A stretch of 64,000 nucleotides of DNA from Spirochaetaceae bacterium (GTDB lineage: Bacteria; Spirochaetota; Spirochaetia; CADAEX01). This document shows positions 16,706 through 24,012 of this stretch, in pieces. The notes under the pieces were generated by a model that saw only the letters and a list, made by a program, of their open reading frames with translations, was not told where the DNA came from and ran no database searches. Where the stretch lies: the NCBI GenBank assembly GCA_009780675.1, contig WQZP01000002.1, forward strand, positions 59,740 through 123,739, written 5' to 3'. A program made the position numbers and the translations under genes. Position 1 is the first letter of the stretch. Each line of letters begins with the position of its first letter.

Positions 16706-18721
16706 ATGAAAAAAATAAAACAGATAGAGAATGTAAAACACAGGTATAATCCAATGGAGCGCGAATTAACAGAGGAGGAAACCCAAAAGCTTATTGTCCA
16801 TTTTGACAGGGAATCCAATGTGCGCAGGTTTACAGGAATTCCTGGGATTATCATGAAGAGTTTCCTTGTCTTGTTTGCCGCATATGTTGTTTGGACAACA
16901 TTGTTTATCACTCTTCCCGAGCAGGTAAGGCGCAGTGCGTTTGTCGGGCTTTTGGTATTTATTGGCTTTCTTTATTATCCATTTCGCCGGAGCATGACCA
17001 GGCGGGAGAATTTTATCCCATGGTATGACATCGCGTTAGCAATTCTTGGCTCAAGCGCTTTCTTTTATTATGTGTTTAATTTTGACGCGCTTATCGGACG
17101 AGCAGCCATGATTAACTCTGTGGATATTTATATTGGCCTTATGGGCATGATCCTTCTCGCAGAACTTTGCCGGCGGGTGGCAGGGATTCCAATTGTTATA
17201 GTAGCCGGGGCTTTTGTCACTTATGCTGTTTTAGATGGTTATTCTCTGCGGCGAATAGTGCATCAACTTTTTTATACTACCGAAGGGATCATAGGCATTC
17301 CCATTGGGGTTGCTTCAACCTTTATTGTTCTCTTTGTATTTCTGGCTGCATTTCTGGAAAAATCAGGGATTGCCAAATTCTTTATTGATCTTGCGAATTC
17401 AATAGCAGGTGCATCTTCCGGAGGACCAGCAAAAGTTGCTGTCATTGCCAGCGCGCTCTTGGGTATGATCACCGGCAGTTCTGTAGCCAATACTGTTGCT
17501 TCAGGCAGCGTTACCATTCCAGCAATGAAAAAAACAGGATATAAACCGGAGTTTGCCGCAGCAGTAGAAGCATCTTCTTCTACCGGGGGGCAGGTCATGC
17601 CGCCTATATTGGGCGCTGCTGCATTCATCATGGCGGAAATTACAGGAATCCCTTACATAACAATAGCAATCGCTGCCATTATTCCTGCGCTGCTCTATTT
17701 TGCAGGGGTTTTCATGATGGTCCACCTGGAGGCAAAAAAAACAGGATTAAAGGGGCTGCCAAAAGATACTCTTCCAAATTTCGGACGTCTGCTTTTTAGC
17801 AGCGGCTACCTCTTTCTCCCTATAGTTGTACTAATATTTTTACTGGCCAGAGGATTTACTCCGGCTTACGCTGCTTGCGGAGCGATTGTCACAGTTTTTG
17901 TGATAACTCTTTTCAAAAAAGAAACCCGTTTTACACCCACAAGTTTTGTGGATGCTGTTGCTACTGGTTCCAAAAACACCCTTGGCGTTGCCATTGCATG
18001 CGCTGTTGCCGGCACTGTAGTGGGGATCGTGACCCTGACAGGGATTGGACAAGTGCTTATTAGATTGCTTATTCTTGTGGTTAACAACCCATTTCTTATT
18101 TCGATTAACGCCAGTCTCTTTGTTGCCCTGCTTATTACAGCGTTTGCCTGTCTTATCCTGGGGCTTGGGGTCCCAACTACGGCAAAATATGTGATTATGG
18201 CAACCATCACTGCTCCCATGATATTGCGCGCAGGAGATGAAATCGGCATCGTGGTGCCGCTGTTGGCAGCACATATGTTTGTTTTTCATTATGGAACCGA
18301 CGCAGATATTACACCGCCTGTAGGTCTTGCGGCTTATGCAGGAGCTGCCATCGCTAAATCGAATCCTATTTTAACTTGCGTTGTTTCAGCCAAACTTGCA
18401 ATTGCCGGTTATATTCTTCCATTCTTCTTTGTATTCAACCCGGAGATGCTTTTTATTGGCGCTACTCCGTTACTAATAATAAAAATTATTATTTCTTGTC
18501 TTATCGGAATGTTTAATATTGCTGTAGGAATTCAAGGTTATTTACTGCAGAAAGTGTACTGGCCATTGCGGCTTGCTGCTGTAGCAGCAGGTTTTTTGCT
18601 TATTGATCCTGCCATAAAAACAACTCTAATTGGTTTTAGTATTAGCGCGATGGTAATATTTATACATTATTTGCAGCACAAAAAAGATCAACGGCTTAAA
18701 AGCGCTGCGGTTTCTGAATGA
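16706..18721 (+). CDS. TRAP transporter fused permease (TAXI type)
   Basis: The 671-residue membrane protein fuses the small (DctQ-like) and large (DctM-like) TRAP permease subunits. An N-terminal cytoplasmic part of about 50 residues is followed by roughly 16-18 hydrophobic segments. The DctM signature stretch is clear: ASALLGMITGSSVANTVASG, EASSSTGGQVMPPILGAAAF, LGLGVPTTAKYVIM and HYGTDADITPPVGLAAYAGA. It moves the substrate caught by the TAXI protein using a sodium or proton gradient. I chose ATG 16706, with GGAG seven bases upstream, over the TTG just before it. The last segments extend past the usual DctM fold. Confidence 0.94.
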   Translation: MKKIKQIENVKHRYNPMERELTEEETQKLIVHFDRESNVRRFTGIPGIIMKSFLVLFAAYVVWTTLFITLPEQVRRSAFVGLLVFIGFLYYPFRRSMTRRENFIPWYDIALAILGSSAFFYYVFNFDALIGRAAMINSVDIYIGLMGMILLAELCRRVAGIPIVIVAGAFVTYAVLDGYSLRRIVHQLFYTTEGIIGIPIGVASTFIVLFVFLAAFLEKSGIAKFFIDLANSIAGASSGGPAKVAVIASALLGMITGSSVANTVASGSVTIPAMKKTGYKPEFAAAVEASSSTGGQVMPPILGAAAFIMAEITGIPYITIAIAAIIPALLYFAGVFMMVHLEAKKTGLKGLPKDTLPNFGRLLFSSGYLFLPIVVLIFLLARGFTPAYAACGAIVTVFVITLFKKETRFTPTSFVDAVATGSKNTLGVAIACAVAGTVVGIVTLTGIGQVLIRLLILVVNNPFLISINASLFVALLITAFACLILGLGVPTTAKYVIMATITAPMILRAGDEIGIVVPLLAAHMFVFHYGTDADITPPVGLAAYAGAAIAKSNPILTCVVSAKLAIAGYILPFFFVFNPEMLFIGATPLLIIKIIISCLIGMFNIAVGIQGYLLQKVYWPLRLAAVAAGFLLIDPAIKTTLIGFSISAMVIFIHYLQHKKDQRLKSAAVSE

Positions 18722-18786
18722 GTAATGAAATTAATGAGAATATCTATAGATTGCCATAGAAAGGAATATTAAGGAGAAAAGTAATA

Positions 18787-19548
18787 ATGACTGTACATCT
18801 GAATTTCGGCACATTTGAAATCAATTCTGATGAGTTCACAGAAATCAAAGGGAGTGGTTCTGTTTATTGGATAATTGCAGCCAACTCTATTAAAGACGCA
18901 TACAAAATTCGTGAAGAAGAAATCCCTAAAGATATCCAGGAACGATTTATATATTGGGAAGTTAGAACTTCTGGAAATGATATAATTGGCAGGGATAGTT
19001 CCGGGAATTATGATGAGATAATAAGTGAACCAGATATACTGGAGGAAATCAGGCGAAACAATCCTGAAGGGGTAAAAAAATGGCTTGATTATGGCTTAAA
19101 TCCTAATAGCCTGATTGGACGTTATCCAAATATTTTTTCTCCGTTAATCTTAGCGTGTCAGTACGGACATTTTGATATTGTAAGGCTATTGGTGGAGAGT
19201 GGCGCAGATGTAAATTTTATTTCCAGGCCAATGTATTCAACAACAGCGCTTCTTGAAGCATGCCGGCACGGATATTCTGAGATATGTGAATATTTACTGA
19301 CTGATAGCGCGAATACTGATCATAAAGATGCTGAAGGCTGGGATGCAAGAGCATTTGCTGAACATTTTAATCATTCTAAAATCCTGCAGCTATTGGATAC
19401 AAAATCCCCGGAAAATAAAACAAAAAATGAAGTTGATAAATTTGATGGTGAAAAAAATATCTGGATTTGCGGTAAGTGCAACACATCAAATGCTTTAGAA
19501 CTTGATTTTTGCAAGAAATGCAAGAAGGAATTTAATCCACCACTGTAA
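18787..19548 (+). CDS. Ankyrin-repeat protein with C-terminal RanBP2-type zinc finger
   Basis: The 253-residue protein has an unrecognised N-terminal part (1-80), ankyrin repeats at about 85-205 (SPLILACQYGHFDIVRLLVE, then SGADVNFIS, TALLEACRHGYSEICEYLL) and a C-terminal zinc ribbon. The ribbon reads W-x-C-x2-C-x3-N-x6-C-x2-C (WICGKCNTSN then CKKC), which matches the RanBP2-type finger pattern exactly. That finger is best known from eukaryotes, where it binds ubiquitin or RNA. Here it could equally be a general bacterial zinc ribbon. There is no signal peptide. The ribosome site AAGGAG is good. It follows the TRAP operon but need not be part of it. Confidence 0.8.
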   Translation: MTVHLNFGTFEINSDEFTEIKGSGSVYWIIAANSIKDAYKIREEEIPKDIQERFIYWEVRTSGNDIIGRDSSGNYDEIISEPDILEEIRRNNPEGVKKWLDYGLNPNSLIGRYPNIFSPLILACQYGHFDIVRLLVESGADVNFISRPMYSTTALLEACRHGYSEICEYLLTDSANTDHKDAEGWDARAFAEHFNHSKILQLLDTKSPENKTKNEVDKFDGEKNIWICGKCNTSNALELDFCKKCKKEFNPPL

Positions 19549-19549
19549 G

Positions 19550-19746
19550 TTTTAAATTACAATGATATTTCTCAGAGTTGGGCGGCCATAAAGAACCGCC
19601 ATCTGCGACACGTTTGTACGCTTTTTTTAAAGTTACCTATGGCACAAAAACCAGCCCCGGAAAGTGATTGTCGCGGTTTGACCGGGGCGATATGTGGGCA
19701 AACGCATTTTGTAAAGTTGAATGCGTGGTTGTTACATTTAGACTTA
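19550..19746. other. Non-coding stretch with inverted repeats and a possible decayed gene fragment
   Basis: Two perfect 7-bp inverted repeats are visible: GCCCCGG/CCGGGGC (19654-19660, 19682-19688) and ACGCATT/AATGCGT (19702-19708, 19720-19726). A GGCGG/CCGCC pair lies at 19581-19600. None has a T run. On the minus strand a frame reads TTTHSTLQNAF, which resembles TTTYHSTLQAAL within the neighbouring lipoprotein, so this may be the remnant of a duplicated copy. Confidence 0.4.
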
Positions 19747-21921
19747 CTACGGCGACAATCTTCCCTGTGAGTTTACCACCCACTGTATATTGCCGGGCTG
19801 CTGCGGCGTTACCGTAAACCTTGTGTGGTTTGCCGGAGTTCCGCCGGTTACATTCCCGCTTAATACCTGTCTGTCTGGAGGTGGATATGCATTAGGTGTT
19901 ATTCTGGCTACTTGACCACCGGCTGTAAAGTCATTGGTTATATTAATCATGCGGCCGGCTGCAAGGAATACATCATTATTGTTATTCGCGTTATTTACAG
20001 TTATTCTTGCTTCACCGCCCATGTGAAAGAATTCGATTGCTCCGTTTGCTACATGCACTCCGCCGCCAGTGACGGATGCAGTGTTTCCTCCTAATGTGCC
20101 GCCTGTCATGTTAAAGGTTCCGTTGCCTACATGCACTCCGCCGCCAGTACCGCCAGTATCGCCAATAGATGTTGCAGTGTTTTCTTGTATAGTTCCGCCG
20201 CTCATGGTAAAGGTTCCGCCTATTATATGCACTCCGCCGCCACGTAGGGCTGTATTTGCTGCTGCTCCGGTTCCTCCTATTGTGCCGCCTGTCATGTTAA
20301 AGATTCCGTTTTCTACATGCACTCCACCGCCATTGCCGGATGCACTGTTTCCTTGTATAGTTCCACCGTTCATGTTAAAGGTTCCGTTTATTGATACAAC
20401 CACTCCGCCGCCATTAGCGGGAGAACCGCTGTTGTTGTTGCCTGTTAGTGTTGCATTGGTATTTAAATTAAGAGTTCCTCCGCCCATTATACCTATAAGA
20501 GGGGCATTATTGCTGGTTCTTCCATTAAGTGTTATTGGCCCTGATGTTGCGCTTCCGATATTAAGCGTCACATTATTTCCTACAGTAAATAAGCTTCCGA
20601 TTGAGCCAAGCGTTATTGTACGGGGCGGCCCAGCCGGACTTTCCAGGTTGATTGTTGTTGCGCTCGTTCTTGTTAATGGGATAGGAGCCTGATTTGAAAT
20701 ATCAGTAAGCAAAGTGATAGTCCCGGTACCGGCCTGTATGCTGTTTAACGCAGCTTGTAAAGTTGAATGATAGGTTGTTGTACCTGCTATTAACACACTT
20801 GCAACAGGGACAGGAAGCGTTGCTGTATGGCTTGCGTGTGGACCAGGTCCTTCAGCGTTAATTGCCCTGACCCAGAATGTATATGTTGTTCCGTTGGTCA
20901 ATCCTGTGAAGGTGTGGGTAGTAGCAGTAACAGGATTTGGACTTATCCAATTCACACCATTATCTCTGGACACCTCATATCCAATAATTACGTCGCCGCC
21001 GTCATTTGCAGGCGCATCCCAACTAAGTGTAACTTGCGTGTTGCCAGGAGTTGCTGTAAAGTTCAGCGGGACATCGGGGACAGTGGCTATTGCATCAGGC
21101 GTAACAGCAAAGCGTACTGGAAAAGAGACGTTGATTCCATTCCCTCCGTGAACACGTACAGCACCTGTGTGCACCCCTTGGGGAAGGTTGTCATTGGGCT
21201 TAACGATCAGTGTATCATCCCTTACATCTCTTGCAATTGAGTTAATAGTAGAAACGCCAGATGAATTAAAAGGGCCGGTTATTGTAACCGCAAGAGGCCC
21301 TGTGGCATTTTCAGCGAAATTATAAATATGTACATTCAACTCTGGTATGTTGTTTGTTGAATACCCAGGAAGGCGACGAGAAAAATGATAAACCCCAGCC
21401 GAGTCTCGGGTAAATCCTCTTAAAACAACCCCATAATCATACCTTCGCATGTTTATTGGGATATTATTATTTTGCCCAACTACGACGTTTGTATTACCAG
21501 TCCCAAGAGCATAGTCGAAACCATTAATAGTAGCATATACATTAACAACCAGCAGTCCCAACGGGACATTCCGGCTTACTACTCTCCCGTCAAAAGGTGT
21601 TACAGTGATTGGTGATCCGCCAACATGATTGCCATTGTTCACCATATGAACAACATAGGAGACGTAGTTACTTAAAAAAGCATCTGTTGGTGTTGCCCCT
21701 GTCCAAAGTGACCTGTTTACAGTAGTGCCGGGTAAAGTGATGTTGACAGTTCCGGTTCCGCCTCTGTTTCCGGCTCCAGTTCCGCCTCCGTCACTACTTC
21801 CCATATCCTCAGAATAGGGGTTATCTCCCGGATTGGGGATAAAGCATGTTGAAAGCAGCATTATACCGAGTATAAGTATAAATGAAATTATTGTTTTTTT
21901 TGCTTTCATTTTTTTCTCCAT
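19747..21921 (-). CDS. Surface lipoprotein with fibronectin III domain and beta-helix repeats
   Basis: The 724-residue product has a lipoprotein signal ending LLSTC (Cys26 from the first ATG). After a glycine-rich linker comes a beta domain of unknown type. Residues about 285-375 are a fibronectin type III domain (PLNFTATPGNTQVTLSWDAP, then GLTNGTTYTFWVRAINAEG). The C-terminal half is a right-handed beta-helix with repeats such as GTFNMTGGTIGG and GGGVHV. The form suggests an outer-surface adhesin or polymorphic-type protein. A second ATG at 21909 (MKAKK) is an equally good start. Base composition is GC-richer than the flanks, and the gene abuts recombinase and toxin remnants, so transfer is plausible. 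Confidence 0.85.
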   Translation of the reverse strand: MEKKMKAKKTIISFILILGIMLLSTCFIPNPGDNPYSEDMGSSDGGGTGAGNRGGTGTVNITLPGTTVNRSLWTGATPTDAFLSNYVSYVVHMVNNGNHVGGSPITVTPFDGRVVSRNVPLGLLVVNVYATINGFDYALGTGNTNVVVGQNNNIPINMRRYDYGVVLRGFTRDSAGVYHFSRRLPGYSTNNIPELNVHIYNFAENATGPLAVTITGPFNSSGVSTINSIARDVRDDTLIVKPNDNLPQGVHTGAVRVHGGNGINVSFPVRFAVTPDAIATVPDVPLNFTATPGNTQVTLSWDAPANDGGDVIIGYEVSRDNGVNWISPNPVTATTHTFTGLTNGTTYTFWVRAINAEGPGPHASHTATLPVPVASVLIAGTTTYHSTLQAALNSIQAGTGTITLLTDISNQAPIPLTRTSATTINLESPAGPPRTITLGSIGSLFTVGNNVTLNIGSATSGPITLNGRTSNNAPLIGIMGGGTLNLNTNATLTGNNNSGSPANGGGVVVSINGTFNMNGGTIQGNSASGNGGGVHVENGIFNMTGGTIGGTGAAANTALRGGGVHIIGGTFTMSGGTIQENTATSIGDTGGTGGGVHVGNGTFNMTGGTLGGNTASVTGGGVHVANGAIEFFHMGGEARITVNNANNNNDVFLAAGRMINITNDFTAGGQVARITPNAYPPPDRQVLSGNVTGGTPANHTRFTVTPQQPGNIQWVVNSQGRLSP
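20060..20400 (-). repeat. Beta-helix coding repeats (GGGVHV-NGTFNMTGGT)
   Basis: Five related blocks, each containing forms of CATGTTAAAGGTTCCGTT and CATGCACTCCGCCGCC on the plus strand, recur about every 60-80 bases. They encode successive coils of the beta-helix and are similar enough for recombination between units. Confidence 0.75.
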
Positions 21922-22011
21922 TTTTTTTATAATTCAACGGATATTCCAAAGTAGTGGGGAAATCAAATGACCGTTTTTTTACACAGTTGTACCATTGATT
22001 ATACAATGCCT

Positions 22012-22325
22012 TTACGCAGCATTACAAGATAATTTTTTTACAAACGTGAAAACGGTCTTACGGCACACGCCGAACCTTCGGGCAATAGAGCTTTTGCGTC
22101 CAGCAGCGACTGTATTTCCGCCTCATGTCCTGACAGTTTGAGCCGGCTGGACTTTCTCCCAGGGGGTCTGCCCAGAATAACACCTTCTGCACAAGCGCTT
22201 CTTTTGTCCTTTTGGAGATTAAGCTACGCTCTATTTCTGCGGATAATCCAAAGGCAAAAGCAAGAATTTTGTCTTGAATATTGTCTCCCAGGCGGTAATT
22301 ATCTTAATGTTGAATTCATGGCATC
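22012..22325 (-). pseudogene. Decayed serine recombinase (resolvase/invertase family)
   Basis: Reading the minus strand in shifting frames recovers the C-terminal half of a Hin/resolvase-type recombinase: DNYRLGDNIQDKILAFAFG and SAEIERSLISKRTKEAL in one frame, GVILGRPPGRKSSRLKLSGH in the next, and the helix-turn-helix KSSIARRFGVCRKTVFTFV in a third, ending at TAA 22012. Frame breaks lie near 22293, 22190 and 22100. The N-terminal catalytic serine region is absent or unrecognisable. The open frame seen on the plus strand across this stretch is an accident. It is a remnant of a mobile element next to accessory genes. Confidence 0.85.
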
Positions 22326-22441
22326 AATACACCAAATTCTTCGGAAAAACGTGCAAAGTACACACCTTTTTTGTGACTTAATTTATTTGAATTGTCGTTA
22401 TCATTATAACATGAATTAACAAAATAGGGGAAAATATAACG

Positions 22442-22836
22442 TTATTGAATATAAATAGTTGATGAATATTGCGAAACAGTTTTATCTGCTGTAAGCAACG
22501 TTATTCCTTCTGCTTTAGCTTGAGCAATTAAAATGCGATCAAATGGGTCTTTATGGAGGGGAGGCAAATCGGAAATCAATAGTGTGTGACGGCTCTGGTT
22601 ATGGCAAGTTCAGTATAATCATTATCTAAAAGACCCCAATATAAAGCAATTGGGTCTATTTGAAAATCAGGGCGGTTTAATCCTTTTTTAATAATTACTT
22701 CCCAAATATTTGCAGAACTAAAAAACAATTCATTTTTTTCGTTTGTAAAATAAGGGATGGCGTTTTTTGGCAGAGTATCCGCAGCTGCCCATAAGAGAAG
22801 ATGAGTATCAATAAGCAATTTCACATTATGCCTCAA
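22442..22836 (-). pseudogene. VapC-type PIN-domain toxin with a frameshift
   Basis: The first frame (22836-22576) encodes 86 residues of a PIN-domain ribonuclease toxin: LLIDTHLLLWAA with the first catalytic Asp, then SSANIWEVIIKKGL with the conserved Glu, stopping at RAVTHY. The rest of the toxin continues in another frame to TAA at 22442: HTLLISDLPPLHKDPFDRIL and then LTADKTVSQYSSTIYIQ, with the last catalytic acids. One missing base near 22588-22593 explains the break. If the sequence is right the toxin lacks its C-terminal active-site residues. The start overlaps the antitoxin gene by 11 bases, as is usual for such pairs. A sequencing error cannot be excluded. Confidence 0.85.
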
Positions 22837-23062
22837 ATATTTTGGTTATTTCATTTTGTCCCATTTGGTCAAAATCTTCTGGTATTGTTAATTGATCCTT
22901 GAGAAACCCAATCCTTTTTTTTGCTGTTTTATGTGACACATAGGGAATGACTTTTACCATAGGTTTGTCGGCTTTTGCAATAATAAAAGCTTCTCCATTG
23001 GCGGCTTTTTCTACCAGCGCAGAAAAATGAGTTTTCGCAGTATGAATATTATATTGTTGCAT
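22826..23062 (-). CDS. Phd/YefM-family antitoxin
   Basis: The 78-residue protein begins MQQYNIHTAKTHFSALVEKA, followed by GEAFIIAKADKPMVKVIPY, the DNA-binding N-terminal fold of the Phd/YefM family. The C-terminal tail (about 45-78) is the flexible part that would wrap the toxin. The gene is intact and precedes the VapC-like toxin. Such antitoxins repress their own operon by binding palindromes in the promoter, and a large palindrome overlaps the promoter just upstream at 23070-23111. The ribosome site is AAGGGG. Confidence 0.9.
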   Translation of the reverse strand: MQQYNIHTAKTHFSALVEKAANGEAFIIAKADKPMVKVIPYVSHKTAKKRIGFLKDQLTIPEDFDQMGQNEITKIFEA

Positions 23063-23069
23063 AACTATC

Positions 23070-23111
23070 CCCTTGACTAAGCTTAGCCTGTAAGCTAAGT
23101 TTAGTCAAGGG
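23070..23111 (-). promoter_or_regulatory. Operator palindrome overlapping the toxin-antitoxin promoter
   Basis: Two 18-base arms (23070-23087 and 23094-23111) match at 17 of 18 positions around a 6-base centre. Read on the minus strand the palindrome contains TTGACT, a 17-base spacer and TAAGCT, a good promoter firing into the antitoxin gene. An antitoxin bound here would block transcription. Confidence 0.7.
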
Positions 23112-23166
23112 AGATTGTATAAATCACAGATTTCACAAGAACTTTTTAGCTATACTTTGCTAAATC

Positions 23167-24012
23167 TTACTCGACCGCAAGTCTTTCTTTAAAAAAGCCC
23201 TTGTGTTCTGCCAGGTAGTTAAGAAAAAGAAATTGAAGCCCGCCAAAGAATTCTCTTTCAACCAAAGCTCCCTCTTTTGTAATGTATCTGTAATGCCAGG
23301 GTTCATACATATATCCGGTAATCTCTTCGAAATTATAAGGGTAGGAGAGGGAAAAGCCATATCTCCACCCATTTTCTTTTATCCATCTTCCTGCACGAGT
23401 ATCTTTAAACTCAACTGCTATTGGAAAAAAATCCACTGCTGTTCCAAGCTGGTGTTGCGATGCTCCGGGTGGAGCAGAAAATCTTTCAGTTGCTTCTTGT
23501 CCATGGGTGCGTATGAAGTTATTATGAATATTTCTCTGATGCTCAAATGTCCTGAATGCAGAGGCTGCTGAAAGGAGTATCCCTTCGGAAGAAGCAGCTC
23601 TATGCATTTCCAGAAGAGCAGCAGCAGCATTTGCCCGTAATAGCAATCCTCTTCTGGCAACAGAAACGCCTTCTCTTTCAAGGTCAACCAGATCCGAAGG
23701 CCGGAAAGTTTCAGGAAGGAACCTTGTTTTATCTACGGGGAATAAAATAAAATTTTCATCTTGCCTGGAGATATTGATAAGCTTTTCGATATAGGAAAGA
23801 AAAACAGCTCTTTTTGCAAGGATATTTTCCGCAACATCAGCCGGAAGATTGCCAAGAGTTTCTGCAAATTCTTTTTCAGTAATTTTTATGTTTCCCTCAA
23901 CGTATTTGTCCTCAGGATTAACACATGAAATTATTAATAAACATAAAAAAACAATGAGGAAGGGTATCAATGCCCTCTTTGTTGAGCTGCCTTGCAATAA
24001 CATAGACTTCAA
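23167..24012 (-). CDS. VanY-type D-Ala-D-Ala carboxypeptidase lipoprotein
   Basis: The 281-residue protein has a lipoprotein signal ending LIISC, then an M15B peptidase domain with SAFRTFEHQRNIHNN, HQLGTAVDF (zinc ligands His and Asp) and YEPWHYRYI (catalytic Glu and third zinc ligand His). These enzymes trim the terminal D-alanine from peptidoglycan stem peptides outside the membrane. There are no vancomycin-resistance companions, so a housekeeping wall function is likely. The ATG at 24012 overlaps the lon stop by four bases; a second ATG at 24003 is possible. Confidence 0.92.
   Translation of the reverse strand: MKSMLLQGSSTKRALIPFLIVFLCLLIISCVNPEDKYVEGNIKITEKEFAETLGNLPADVAENILAKRAVFLSYIEKLINISRQDENFILFPVDKTRFLPETFRPSDLVDLEREGVSVARRGLLLRANAAAALLEMHRAASSEGILLSAASAFRTFEHQRNIHNNFIRTHGQEATERFSAPPGASQHQLGTAVDFFPIAVEFKDTRAGRWIKENGWRYGFSLSYPYNFEEITGYMYEPWHYRYITKEGALVEREFFGGLQFLFLNYLAEHKGFFKERLAVE

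Noticed and set aside
20069..20692. 207-codon plus-strand proline-rich frame opposite the surface lipoprotein
   Set aside because: Its repeats mirror the glycine-rich repeats of the lipoprotein, so it is antisense to a better-supported gene.
22138..22419. Open frame of 93 codons on the plus strand
   Set aside because: It is antisense to the serine recombinase remnant, has no ribosome site and encodes nothing recognisable.
23167..24012. VanY-like and Ddl genes as a vancomycin-resistance set
   Set aside because: They are about 8 kb apart, with no vanH, vanX or vanA-type partner, and Ddl has ordinary housekeeping motifs.
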